Shown here: positions 7,735 through 16,487 of the stretch, piece by piece | Layout: each line of letters begins with the position of its first letter | How positions within the stretch are numbered: the stretch's first letter is position 1 | Source of the DNA: a bacterium | Lineage (GTDB): Bacteria; Vulcanimicrobiota; Vulcanimicrobiia; Vulcanimicrobiales; Vulcanimicrobiaceae | Direction of reading: 5' to 3' | DNA: 64,000 bases | Assembly (NCBI GenBank): GCA_021805775.1 | Contig: JAJZED010000011.1 | Coordinates: 39,045-103,044, forward strand | Position numbers and translations under genes: made by a program | The notes under the pieces: model-generated | The model's database searches: none | What the model was told of the DNA's origin: nothing | What the model saw: only the letters and a program-made list of their open reading frames with translations

Positions 7735-8811
7735 ATGTGGCTCGATGCACTCGCCGCCCTCGGCGGCTTCCTCCTCGTCGCGCTCTCGCTACGCGATATT
7801 TTTCTCGCCGTGATCCCGCGCGCATCGAATCGCACCTGGCGCGCGAGCGGAACGCTTTCGCGGGTCGGCTGGCCGCTCTGGAAACGTCTCGCCGCGGCGT
7901 TCGACGAACACGGGCGGCGCGACGAATTTCTCTCGCTTTTCGCCCCGTTCAACCTCTTCGTTCAAATCGCCATCTGGATTACGTTGCTCATTCTCGGCTT
8001 CGGAGGCATCTTCTATGCGCTGCGCGGCCACTTGCACCCACACCCTAACGGCCCGGGCGCAATCTATTTCGCCGGCGTCACGCTTCTGACGATCGGGTTC
8101 GGCGACATCGTTCCGGGAAACGGCGTCACGCGCCTCGTCGCACTCATGACCGGAGCAACCGGCGTCACCATCATTGCCGTTCTCGCCTCGTTTCTGTTAA
8201 CGATGCTTGCCGCATTCAATCGACGCGAAGAATTCGTCGTCCGTTTGAGCGCGCGCGCCGGCGCGCCGCCGAGCGGAATCGGTCTTTTAATGTTCTGTGC
8301 CGATACGAAGGCACCGCAAGAACTTGCGGCGTTTTTGCGCGAGGCCGAGTCGTGGTGCGTCAGTACGCTCGACCAAACCCTCGCCTATCCGCAAATCGCG
8401 CTTTTTCGTTCCGCGCACGACAACCATTCGTGGATGAGTTCGCTCGGCGCGGTGCTCGATGCAGCGGCGATCGCCGTTACCACCGTCGATGCGCCGTACG
8501 CGCAGGCCGAAGCGCGCGCTTTACTCGGCGCGGCGCGCCACTTGCTCAGCGACCTGGCAAATTATTACATGCTGCCGCACGCCCCAGGCGAACGGATCGA
8601 CGAGGTGCAATTCGGGCTCGCCTGCGATCGTCTAGAGAGCGCCGGATATACCGTGCGCGACCGTCATGAGGCCTATGCAGCATTTTCGCGCATCCGTCAT
8701 TTTTATAGCGGCCATCTCGAACAGATGGCACGCTGGCTCGCCTCCGACGTTACGGTGTGGCTGGCGGAGCCTGCGGCAAACGACCTCGCCCATCCGATGC
8801 ACGTTCGCTAA
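7735..8811 (+). CDS. potassium channel-like membrane protein (Ion_trans_2)
   Basis: The 358-aa product has an N-terminal membrane helix (about 5-28), a second (about 70-92), a pore loop with TIGFGD at residues 119-124 and a further helix (about 131-155). TIGFGD is a K+ channel selectivity filter, so this is a small two-pore-helix type K+ channel. Residues 165-358 form a cytoplasmic region without a recognised ligand-binding RCK domain; conserved acidic and His-rich helices (HDNHSWMSSLGAVLDAA) are visible. ATG 7735 (MWLDALAALGG) is preferred over upstream starts, which add Arg-rich non-membrane sequence. The 3' end overlaps convergent hflX by 62 bp. Confidence 0.75.
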   Translation: MWLDALAALGGFLLVALSLRDIFLAVIPRASNRTWRASGTLSRVGWPLWKRLAAAFDEHGRRDEFLSLFAPFNLFVQIAIWITLLILGFGGIFYALRGHLHPHPNGPGAIYFAGVTLLTIGFGDIVPGNGVTRLVALMTGATGVTIIAVLASFLLTMLAAFNRREEFVVRLSARAGAPPSGIGLLMFCADTKAPQELAAFLREAESWCVSTLDQTLAYPQIALFRSAHDNHSWMSSLGAVLDAAAIAVTTVDAPYAQAEARALLGAARHLLSDLANYYMLPHAPGERIDEVQFGLACDRLESAGYTVRDRHEAYAAFSRIRHFYSGHLEQMARWLASDVTVWLAEPAANDLAHPMHVR

Positions 8812-9871
8812 GCGCCGCCCGTAATGCGTCGATCCCATTTCCGGTGCGGGCACTAACGACGTACGTATCGGCGGTGATTCCAACATCGTCGCGCGCCGCA
8901 TCTCCTTTGTTGAAAACGACGAGTCGCGGAGTTTCCTCGAGTTTGAGTTCGTGAAGGATCGCATCGACTGCCGCACGCTGCCGCGGCGTATCCGGATTTG
9001 ATGCGTCGAGTACCTCCAACAAAAGGTCGGCCTCGTTGAGCTCTTCGAGCGTCGCGCGAAAAGCCTCGACGAGTTCGTTTGGGAGGTCGGTGATAAATCC
9101 GACGGTGTCGCTCACTCTTGCAAATACATTCGGCCCGAGATAGACGCGCCGCGTCGTCGGGTCGAGCGTCGCAAAAGGTTGGTCGGCGACGAATACATCG
9201 CTGCGCGCAAGCGCATTGAGCAGCGAAGATTTTCCGACGTTGGTATAGCCGACGAGCGCCACACGCAGATCCCCACCGCCCTCGCGTCGCCGCGTCGCTC
9301 GCCCCCGGCGCACCTCGCCCATGCGCTTCTCGAGCAATAATATGCGCGCGGCGATGCGACGGCGATCGACCTCGAGTTTCGTTTCGCCGGGACCACGCGT
9401 GCCGACGCCCCCGCCCAACCGTGAGAGATCGGCGCCGCCTCCGGCAAGTTTTGTCGAACGATACCGCAACTGCGCCAGCTCGACCTGGAGTTTCCCTTCA
9501 TGCGAACGCGCGCGCTGCGCAAACACATCGAGGATCAACATCGTTCGGTCGACGATCGGTAACGGAATCGCCTTCTCGATATTTTTCCGCTGCCGCGGAC
9601 GAAGTTCGTTGAAAACGAGCAAGAGATTGCAATCGAGCGCCTTCGCGCGCGTAGATAACTCCGCGAGTAACCCCGAGCCGATCAGTGTCGCCGGATCGGG
9701 CGAGTCGCGCTTCTGCACGATTCGCTCGCAAATCGTCACGCCCACGGAACGAGCGAGCGCTTCGAATTCCGCCAGCTCGGGTTCGAGCGGACGTCGAGGA
9801 TCGCGCAGATCTATCGCTACGACGAGCGCGCGCTGCGGTTTGCTATCGGTTGAAACTGCTGGATGAGCCAA
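8750..9871 (-). CDS. hflX: GTPase HflX
   Basis: HflX is a ribosome-associated GTPase that splits stalled or hibernating 70S ribosomes after stress. The 373-aa protein has the N-terminal nucleotide-binding HflX domain, the linker signature GVGTRGPGETKLE (about 156-168), then the G domain: G1 GYTNVGKSS (208-216), G2 region PFATLDPTTR, G3 DTVGF, G4 NKGD and G5 SA. Length is typical. The start at ATG 9871 lies 55 bp inside the end of btuF on the same strand, so the two are probably co-transcribed. The 3' end overlaps the convergent channel gene by 62 bp. Confidence 0.95.
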   Translation of the reverse strand: MAHPAVSTDSKPQRALVVAIDLRDPRRPLEPELAEFEALARSVGVTICERIVQKRDSPDPATLIGSGLLAELSTRAKALDCNLLLVFNELRPRQRKNIEKAIPLPIVDRTMLILDVFAQRARSHEGKLQVELAQLRYRSTKLAGGGADLSRLGGGVGTRGPGETKLEVDRRRIAARILLLEKRMGEVRRGRATRRREGGGDLRVALVGYTNVGKSSLLNALARSDVFVADQPFATLDPTTRRVYLGPNVFARVSDTVGFITDLPNELVEAFRATLEELNEADLLLEVLDASNPDTPRQRAAVDAILHELKLEETPRLVVFNKGDAARDDVGITADTYVVSARTGNGIDALRAALSERASDGRGRLPQAPPATP

Positions 9872-10638
9872 CGGAGCCCTTCTATAAAGCGCGGACTAGG
9901 ATGCACGAGAATGTCGTCGTTCGGTGGAATAAGTATGTGGTGGAGCCGCACCGCCGGCAGATCTCTCCAGGGCGCCTTTGCCAACACGCTTTCGATCTCG
10001 CTATCTCGCGTAGCGACGATCACCTTAGGGCGAGCGGCGAGCAGTCGCTCCGGGCTAAACATTGCATAAGGTTGTGCGAGCTCACGCACGGCAAGCCGCC
10101 CTCCTGCAAGCTCGATCATGTGCGCGATGTAGCTCTGTGGACCCACCGTCCAAATCGGTTCGACGCTCAACGCAACGAAGACGCGGGGATGCGTACGAAA
10201 CGCAAGCGTACGAGCGTGTAATTTCGCAGCCTGCCGTTGCAAATCGGCGACGAGTCGGGCGGCCCGCTGTCGCACTCCCGCCGCCGCTCCGATCCGCGCG
10301 ATATCGAGAAAAATATCGCTATAGCTCTCGTCGTGCAACAAGAGGACGCGAACGCCCACCGCACGCAGTGGGGCAACGAGTTCTGCTTGCGAAGGCAGCC
10401 CAATAACGAGATCGGCGTGCAAGGCGACGATGCGTTCGTTATCGACGCTTTGGTAGTCGCCGACGCGCGGAAGCCCCTTCGCGCACGGAATATCGCGTGA
10501 ATACGCCGAGACTGCGACGAGTCGCGCCTGCAGACCGAGCGCACAGATATCTTCGGTGAGCGACGGGAGAAGCGAGACGATGCGGTGTGGAGCGAGTACG
10601 CTCGCAACCAAAAGCGCACCGCGAAAAACCTGAAACAC
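9817..10638 (-). CDS. btuF: cobalamin ABC transporter substrate-binding protein
   Basis: The 273-aa product is a class III periplasmic binding protein of the BtuF/FecB type (RIVSLLPSLTEDICALGL, ARLVAVSAYSRDIP, LPRVGDYQSVDNERIVAL, DLVIG), which delivers vitamin B12 to BtuCD. GTG at 10638, with GAAGG upstream, is chosen. The ORF is open to 10986, but those residues fall in the divergent riboswitch. The N-terminal hydrophobic segment is short (FRGALLVASVLA), so export by a normal signal peptide is uncertain. It is divergent from btuBCD rather than in the same operon, and is followed on its own strand by hflX. Confidence 0.85.
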   Translation of the reverse strand: MFQVFRGALLVASVLAPHRIVSLLPSLTEDICALGLQARLVAVSAYSRDIPCAKGLPRVGDYQSVDNERIVALHADLVIGLPSQAELVAPLRAVGVRVLLLHDESYSDIFLDIARIGAAAGVRQRAARLVADLQRQAAKLHARTLAFRTHPRVFVALSVEPIWTVGPQSYIAHMIELAGGRLAVRELAQPYAMFSPERLLAARPKVIVATRDSEIESVLAKAPWRDLPAVRLHHILIPPNDDILVHPSPRFIEGLRWLIQQFQPIANRSARSS

Positions 10639-10659
10639 AGCGAGCGACCTTCGCAGTAC

Positions 10660-10842
10660 CAGGAACCCGTGCCTGCGTCGGCCAATAGCCGCCGGTACGC
10701 CCGGGCGCGGGAAGCCGGTGAGAATCCGGCACGGTCGCGCCACTGTTAGCGGGGAGCCGCCTTTCGTCACTATCGCTTCGGCGACGGGAAGACGAGGGCA
10801 AACGGCGACGATCCGCAGAGTCAGGATACCGGTCCCGGAGCG
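10660..10842 (+). promoter_or_regulatory. cobalamin (AdoCbl) riboswitch
   Basis: The leader of btuB contains the conserved cobalamin riboswitch blocks: GCCGGTGAGAATCCGGCACG then GTCGCGCCACTG (about 10721-10746), and the B12 box GAGTCAGGATACCGG (about 10818-10832). It would shut off btuBCD translation or transcription when B12 is plentiful. The btuB RBS (AAAGGA, 10864-10869) lies shortly after, and no terminator is seen, so translational control is more likely. Ends are estimated. Confidence 0.93.
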
Positions 10843-10877
10843 TTTTGCATCACCACCTCGCGTTGAAAGGACCGGGT

Positions 10878-12779
10878 ATGCACGCTTCTTTTCGTGCTGT
10901 TTCGCGCGCCGCGCTGTGCGCGCTTGTTCTCTTATCCTCGGCGACGATCGCTCGCGCCGCAGTTCCCACTCCCCTCCCCTCGGCAACTCCGCTGCCGACG
11001 ATCGTGCGCGTTGTAACCGCAGATCGTTCGAACGAACCTCTCGCGGACTCCGTCCGTTCGACCTACGTCATCACGCGCGCAGAGATCGCCAAGCACGGGT
11101 GGACGAGCATCGCTCAGGCGCTCGCTTCGATTCCCGGCGCATTCGTCACGCGCTATGGCCCCGGCGCCGGCGCCTCGATAACGCTACGCGGAGCGACCGC
11201 CGATGAAACGCTCGTTCTCCTCGACGGCACGCCGCTACGCGGTATGCAACTCGGCGCACCGGATCTTTCGACGGTCTCGACCGCGGGCGTCGAGCGCATC
11301 GAAGTTGTAGAAGGCGGCGGCTCGACCTTGTTCGGTTCGGGCGCGATCGGCGGCGTTATCAACATCATCACCGCACCGCGACGCCAAACGCGCGTCGATT
11401 TCACGACGGGATCCTTTGGAACCAACGATCTGCGCGTCGATCTGCCGTATCTGAGCATCGAGCGCTACGTTGCCGGAAACGCCTATGCACTTCCCGACGG
11501 CACGAGCCGCATGAACGCCGATGTGGAACGCTCGACCCTCCGTAGCGACTTCTCGCACCGGTTCGGCGCGGTCGACGCTCGATTCAATCTCGGCATTACT
11601 TCGCAACATCTCGGCGTCCCGGGAAATTACGGCAACTATACGCCGACATCGCGGCAAGATACCGTCGATAGCTATCTGCACGGCCGTTTCGCGTATCGAC
11701 GCGCGCAAAGCGAGAGCATCGCGCAGATCGCCGCCTCTACCGATTCCCTCGCCTATACCTCTTGTATCGGCGCCGGTTGCCAGACCGTCTCGCGATATGC
11801 CGCGACGAGTTTCAACCTGCGCAACGTCGTCCATGCGGCCAAGGCCGACCTGCTCTACGGAATCGATCTCTCCCGCGGCAGCTCGTCGATCGATAATACG
11901 CCCAGCGGCATAGCGGCGCCAAGCGTCTCGCAGAGTGCGCTTTACGTGCAAGAACACTGGTTTTCAGGGAAAAGCAACTCGTATTATCTTGGCGTCCGCG
12001 GCGAACGTGACGGGACTGCGGGGAATTCGCTCTCGCCATCGATCGGCGGCCGCGTCGCACTCGGCGGCGACACGCTGCTGCGCGCAAATTTTGCGACGGC
12101 CTTTCGGGCTCCGACGATCTTCGAACTCTACTTCCCGTGCCCCGCAGCCTTTCCGTGTTCGAACCCCAACTTGCAACCCGAGCGCGCGCGCGTCGCCGAT
12201 CTCACGCTTTCGAACGACCGCGTGCTCGGAGGAACCGCACTTACGTTCTTCGATACGCGAGCGAGCAACCTCATCGTGTATTCGCCGCCGCTCTTCATTC
12301 CCGAGAACGTCGACCAGGCTTCCCTCCAGGGCTTCACCCTCACCGCGAAAACGCGACGGCTCCAGGGCATCGGGGTGAACGCCTCGATTACCGATCTCTA
12401 TCGCGCGCTCGACCTCACTACCAACGCGCGCATTTACGGGCGCGGCCCGGTGATCTCGTCGCGTTTGACGCTCGATTATCTCTCGGCGAACCCAACGCTT
12501 CCGGGGCTCCGCTCGTGGGGCATTACGGCGAGCACCGCCGGGCTACGTAACGATCCCACCGACGAGATCTATTACGACGCAAACGGCAATCCGCAACCAA
12601 ACCCACTCTTTGCACAAGCGACCGCCTACACCGATCTCTCGGCGTACGTGCGCTTTCGCATCGCGCGTCGTGCGACGATTACTTTGCGCGGCGAGAACCT
12701 CGGGAACGAGCGCTACGCGCAGGTTTCCGGCTATCCGATGCCCGGGCGCAGCTTCTCGGTCGAATTTTCGACGAGGTAA
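10878..12779 (+). CDS. btuB: TonB-dependent vitamin B12 receptor
   Basis: This 633-aa outer-membrane receptor has a signal peptide (residues 1-28, ending IARAA), a plug domain (about 50-165: STYVITRAEIAKHGWTSIAQ, VLLDGTPLRG, GGVINIIT) and a C-terminal beta-barrel ending GRSFSVEFSTR. The cobalamin riboswitch upstream and btuCD downstream show that it takes up cobalamin or related corrinoids using TonB energy. ATG 10878 is chosen because AAAGGA lies seven bases upstream; an upstream in-frame start would fall inside the riboswitch tail. The stop codon is 7 bp before btuC. Confidence 0.92.
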   Translation: MHASFRAVSRAALCALVLLSSATIARAAVPTPLPSATPLPTIVRVVTADRSNEPLADSVRSTYVITRAEIAKHGWTSIAQALASIPGAFVTRYGPGAGASITLRGATADETLVLLDGTPLRGMQLGAPDLSTVSTAGVERIEVVEGGGSTLFGSGAIGGVINIITAPRRQTRVDFTTGSFGTNDLRVDLPYLSIERYVAGNAYALPDGTSRMNADVERSTLRSDFSHRFGAVDARFNLGITSQHLGVPGNYGNYTPTSRQDTVDSYLHGRFAYRRAQSESIAQIAASTDSLAYTSCIGAGCQTVSRYAATSFNLRNVVHAAKADLLYGIDLSRGSSSIDNTPSGIAAPSVSQSALYVQEHWFSGKSNSYYLGVRGERDGTAGNSLSPSIGGRVALGGDTLLRANFATAFRAPTIFELYFPCPAAFPCSNPNLQPERARVADLTLSNDRVLGGTALTFFDTRASNLIVYSPPLFIPENVDQASLQGFTLTAKTRRLQGIGVNASITDLYRALDLTTNARIYGRGPVISSRLTLDYLSANPTLPGLRSWGITASTAGLRNDPTDEIYYDANGNPQPNPLFAQATAYTDLSAYVRFRIARRATITLRGENLGNERYAQVSGYPMPGRSFSVEFSTR

Positions 12780-12786
12780 CGCGAAC

Positions 12787-13767
12787 GTGTTCTACCGACG
12801 GCTACTCCCTCCACTCGCAGCGCTTCTCGCTGCGGGTGTTGGGCTCGCCGTCGGCGGCGACGCGCTGCCGTTTTCACAGGTCGTGCATGCGCTCGCGAAC
12901 CCGCATGCACGCGATGTCGCGCATACGATTCTCTGGCAGCTTCGTATGCCGCGCGTCCTTTGCGCGGCGCTGGTCGGTTCCGCGCTCGCGCTCGCGGGCG
13001 TGCAATTGCAGGGAATGCTGCGCAATCCGCTCGTCGATCCCTATCTAATCGGCACCAGTGCCGGCGCCGCCGTCGCAATCGCCGTCGCGCTCGCCTTCGG
13101 CATCGGGCTCTCTTTTCTCCCGGCGCTCGGCTTTCTCGGCGGCCTCGGTGCATCGCTGTTCGTTGCCGCGCTCGCGAGGCGGGGCGGGGGCATCGATGCG
13201 ACGCGCCTCATCCTTGCGGGGGTGGCAATCTCCGCGTTGCTCGCCGCGTCGGTGGCATTGCTGAGCGTCCTCGCACGAAGTATCTCATTCCAACTGACGC
13301 TGCAAGCGTGGCTCGTCGGCAGCCTCGCCGGACGCGGCTGGAGCGACCTTCGTTTTGCCGTTCCGTATGCCGCCGTCGGAGCGATCGTCGCTATCGGCAA
13401 TATCCGCGCGCTCGACGCCCTGCGCATCGGCGACGTCCGCGCTCGCGGTATCGGGCTGGATATCGAACGCGCTCAATGGTCGATACTCGGTTCGGCGACG
13501 CTCCTAACCGCTGCGGCCGTATCCTTAGCCGGCATGGTCGGCTTCGTCGGGCTCATCGTTCCTCATCTCGCGCGCCGAATCGTCGGCAGCGATGCGCGCG
13601 CGCTCCTCCCGGCAAGCGCGTTTCTCGGCGCGGCGATGGCGATCGCCGCCGACGCAATCGCGCGCTCCATCATTGCGCCGCGCGAACTTCCCCTCGGCAT
13701 CGTCCTGGCCTTCGCCGGGATTCCGATCTTCATTATTATCTATCTCCGTCGCGAGCAACGCCGATGA
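12787..13767 (+). CDS. btuC: vitamin B12 ABC transporter permease
   Basis: BtuC forms the inner-membrane channel of the B12 importer. The 326-aa product is a FecCD-family permease with about ten helices and the family motifs RMPRVLCAALVGSALALAG, LRNPLVDPYLIGTSAGA, GFVGLIVPHLARRIVG and PRELPLGIV. GTG at 12787 with GAGGTAA just upstream is chosen; the longer open frame overlaps btuB. The stop overlaps the btuD start (ATGA). Confidence 0.94.
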   Translation: MFYRRLLPPLAALLAAGVGLAVGGDALPFSQVVHALANPHARDVAHTILWQLRMPRVLCAALVGSALALAGVQLQGMLRNPLVDPYLIGTSAGAAVAIAVALAFGIGLSFLPALGFLGGLGASLFVAALARRGGGIDATRLILAGVAISALLAASVALLSVLARSISFQLTLQAWLVGSLAGRGWSDLRFAVPYAAVGAIVAIGNIRALDALRIGDVRARGIGLDIERAQWSILGSATLLTAAAVSLAGMVGFVGLIVPHLARRIVGSDARALLPASAFLGAAMAIAADAIARSIIAPRELPLGIVLAFAGIPIFIIIYLRREQRR

Positions 13768-14543
13768 TTCGAGCCCACGAAGTTGTATTGCAACGTGGAG
13801 GCAGACGCGTACTCGACGGGATCGATTTCGAGTTGCGTTCCGGTGAATTCGTCGCGCTGCTGGGTCCCAACGGCGTCGGCAAGACGACGCTATTGCGCGC
13901 TTGCGCCGGCTTCGATATTCCGGCAGCGGGCACCATCGATCTCGAGGGTACGCCGGTCCACCGCCTCGCCGTCGCGCAACGGGCTCGGCACATTGCGATG
14001 CTCTCTTCGGACGAGATACTCGCCGATGAACTGCGCGTACGCGACGTTGTCGCCATCGGCCGCTTCCCGCATCGCCCGTGGTGGAAATTCTCCCCAACCG
14101 AAGAAGACGAACGCGCGATAGCGAACGCCGTCACTGCAACCCATATCGAAGCATACCTCGATAGAATTTTCACTCATCTCAGCAGCGGAGAGCAGCAGCG
14201 CGTGTGGATAGCGATGGCACTCGCTCAGGGCGCACCGTTGCTTTTACTCGACGAACCGACAACGCATCTCGACGTGCGCGTCGCTCATAACGTGTTAGGG
14301 CTCTTACGCGAACGTACGAAAATGGGAACGAGCGTGCTTTGCGTCCTTCACGACATCAACGAGGCCGCCGCGGTCGCCGACCGGATCATGCTATTGGGTT
14401 GCGGGCGCATGCTCGCGCTCGCACCGCCGGTCGAGATACTCGCGAGCCCACTGCTCGATGAAGCTTACGGCATTGCCATGCATCGAGCGCGCACCGCGGA
14501 CGGCCGCATTATCGTCGTTCCGGCCCCGTATCATCCCGAGTAG
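13764..14543 (+). CDS. btuD: vitamin B12 ABC transporter ATP-binding protein
   Basis: The ATPase of the B12 importer is 259 aa, with Walker A GPNGVGKTT (about residues 35-43), signature LSSGEQQR, Walker B LLLLDEPTTHLD and the switch His (VLHD). The start ATG 13764 overlaps the btuC stop. The last codons, CAT CCC GAG TAG, are exactly the beginning of the 27-bp repeat that fills the following 540 bp, so the natural C-terminus has probably been replaced by repeat sequence (ending HPE). All catalytic motifs are upstream and intact. Confidence 0.93.
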   Translation: MIRAHEVVLQRGGRRVLDGIDFELRSGEFVALLGPNGVGKTTLLRACAGFDIPAAGTIDLEGTPVHRLAVAQRARHIAMLSSDEILADELRVRDVVAIGRFPHRPWWKFSPTEEDERAIANAVTATHIEAYLDRIFTHLSSGEQQRVWIAMALAQGAPLLLLDEPTTHLDVRVAHNVLGLLRERTKMGTSVLCVLHDINEAAAVADRIMLLGCGRMLALAPPVEILASPLLDEAYGIAMHRARTADGRIIVVPAPYHPE

Positions 14544-15086
14544 ATGGCGAACCCCGTCATCCCGAGTAGCGGACTACACCACGTCATCCCGAGTAGATGG
14601 CGAAGCCCTGTCATCCCGAGTAGATGGCGAACCCCGTCATCCCGAGTAGATGGCGAAGCCCTGTCATCCCGAGTAGATGGCGAAGCCATCGTATCGAGGG
14701 ACCGCTTCTCGCGCGCCTCGATACGGGCGTTAAAACGCCCTACTCGGCGTGACAGTATCTCCATCACCCCGAGAAGCCGTCGAACCCCGTCATCCCGAGT
14801 AGCGGGCTACACCACGTCATCCCGAGTAGCGGGCTACACCACGTCATCCCGAGTAGATGGCGAAGCCATCGTATCGAGGGAGCGCTTCTCGCGCGCCTCG
14901 ATACGGGCGTTAAAACGCCCTACTCGGCGTGACAGTATCTCCATCATCCCGAGAAGCCGTCGAACCCCGTCATCCCGAGTAGATGGCTACGCCCTGTCAT
15001 CCCGAGTAGATGGCGAAGCCATCGTATCGAGGGAGCGCTTCTCGCGCGCCTCGATACGGGCGTTAAAACGCCCTACTCGGCGTAAC
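14532..15086 (+). repeat. hierarchical palindromic repeat array
   Basis: The stretch consists of short units of about 27 bp that start GTCATCCCGAGTAG and continue with variants such as ATGGCGAAGCCCT or CGGGCTACACCAC, and of three nearly identical 91-bp units (14663-14753, 14843-14933, 14996-15086). Each 91-bp unit starts with GTCATCCCGAGTAG, holds two inverted repeats (GTATCGAGGGA with CCTCGATAC, and GGGCGTT with AACGCCC) and ends CTACTCGGCGTGAC, an imperfect inverse of its start. The long units are 180 and 153 bp apart, a difference of one short unit. The array begins inside the btuD stop and ends 7 bp before the phosphatase stop. No gene is supported within it. Confidence 0.9.
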
Positions 15087-15092
15087 AGCACA

Positions 15093-16379
15093 CTATGCAT
15101 CCTGTATTTCGGGAACGTGAATGCGAAGCGCGAGAATCGCTACGTCGTCGCGAAGTCGCCCGCCGCAACGTTCGCGAATGCGTTCGACGATATAATCGGC
15201 GAGTTGCTGAGGCTCTTGCGGGCCGCCGGCAACGATCGCCATCGCTGCCTCTTCACCGAGCAAATCGCCTTCTTTATTGCGCGCCTCGGTTAGCCCATCG
15301 GTCGCAAGCACCAAACAATCGCCGTCGTCAAAAATAACGGTTTTCGTCTCGTACGGTTCGAGCAATACTCCAAGAACCGGGCCGGTAACGCTTAACTGAT
15401 GCACGTCGCGGCCGTGCCGGACGAACGCAGAATCGTGCCCGGCACTTGAGTACGTCAGCTCGCCCTTTGCCGTGTCGAGGATCCCAGCGAACATCGACAC
15501 GAAGAGATACGGATTTTCGACCGTTTGACCGAACGCGACGTTGAATTCACTTAAAATTTGCGCCGGGTCACGGCGGCGCAAAGCGATTCCACGAACGGTA
15601 AACTTGACGAATGCAGTGATAACCGCGGCGTCGATCCCCTTCCCGCTGACATCGGCGATTAGCACGAGCGCGAGGTCGTTCGATAATCGGTAAACATCGA
15701 AGAGATCGCCGCCGACGGCGGCATGCGCATCGGCCGATTTATACGCGCTTCCAATTTCACAATTCGGAAGCGGCACGTGGCTGCTAATGAAGGCCCGTTG
15801 AAGAACTTTCGTTACGGTTCGTTCGTCGGCAAGTTGCCGATAGAGGCGAGCGCTGTAGAGATTGACGCCGAGCGCCAGGACGCCGAACGCTATAAGCCAT
15901 AAAGAACGTAAATAGATCGCCGAATCGATAGTCGCTTGCATCCGCGCGTCGAGGAGATCTTCACGACGAGCGAGATCGAGCGTAACGCTCCGCTCGTAAT
16001 TCCCCTCGACCTCCGAGAGTATGCGAATCGATTCTTCGATCTCGTCGGATGGCACCAATTTCCCAGCAAACATCGGCTCGGCAATTCGCCGGCGCAGCAC
16101 GCTGTCGACACCGCGATAAAGCTTTAGCGCCGCTGCGGCGTCGGGTAGGCGTTCGGCAACGACGACTCGTTCGATTTTCTCGAGCTGTTTTTGGCGCAGC
16201 GCGTCGGCGCGGCGAAAGGTTTTCCGAGCGGCGGCACTCGGCGCACGCCCCTCTACCTGAAGCGCTCCAACGATATCGACGCGCGACAAGGCGACCCGGC
16301 TCATGAGCATAGCCGCATCCGAAACGGTATGCTCTCTTGCGAGAATGCTCGCAATACGCGCCCGCGTTACGGTTGCCAC
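15093..16379 (-). CDS. membrane-bound SpoIIE/RsbU-type serine phosphatase
   Basis: The 428-aa product has an extracytoplasmic sensor region (about 15-150), a membrane helix (about 158-175, LWLIAFGVLALGVNLYSA) and a PP2C/SpoIIE phosphatase domain (about 195-420) with the metal motifs GGDLFD, IADVSGKG, ATDGLTEARN and DDVAILALR. Such enzymes dephosphorylate anti-sigma antagonists in partner-switching stress pathways; no anti-sigma factor or antagonist gene adjoins. GTG 16379 is the first usual start, but the frame continues upstream with an ideal first membrane helix (ASTLFIAAAIFFSL, about 16382-16424) and no ATG/GTG/TTG. Two helices flanking the sensor would make better topology, so the true start is probably upstream. 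Confidence 0.85.
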   Translation of the reverse strand: MATVTRARIASILAREHTVSDAAMLMSRVALSRVDIVGALQVEGRAPSAAARKTFRRADALRQKQLEKIERVVVAERLPDAAAALKLYRGVDSVLRRRIAEPMFAGKLVPSDEIEESIRILSEVEGNYERSVTLDLARREDLLDARMQATIDSAIYLRSLWLIAFGVLALGVNLYSARLYRQLADERTVTKVLQRAFISSHVPLPNCEIGSAYKSADAHAAVGGDLFDVYRLSNDLALVLIADVSGKGIDAAVITAFVKFTVRGIALRRRDPAQILSEFNVAFGQTVENPYLFVSMFAGILDTAKGELTYSSAGHDSAFVRHGRDVHQLSVTGPVLGVLLEPYETKTVIFDDGDCLVLATDGLTEARNKEGDLLGEEAAMAIVAGGPQEPQQLADYIVERIRERCGGRLRDDVAILALRIHVPEIQDA

Positions 16380-16487
16380 GCGCAGCGAGAAAAAGATTGC
16401 CGCCGCAATAAAAAGCGTCGAGGCGATCGTTCCCGCAAACCGGATGGTAGGTTTCGTAGAAAGCCCCTCCGAAGAGCATCTAGAGTC

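Noticed and set aside
10639..10986. N-terminal extension of btuF
   Set aside because: The extra residues are antisense to the cobalamin riboswitch and Arg-rich, without signal peptide or family similarity.
12960..13763. long upstream extension of btuD
   Set aside because: It is a shadow frame of btuC; ATG 13764 overlapping the btuC stop is the natural start.
14555..15086. CRISPR array
   Set aside because: Units are directly adjacent, the would-be spacers are themselves repeated variants, and no cas genes are near.
14544..15293. 249-codon plus-strand ORF of Arg/Ser-rich repeats
   Set aside because: It is the translation of the repeat array, with no RBS, and runs into the end of the opposite-strand phosphatase gene.
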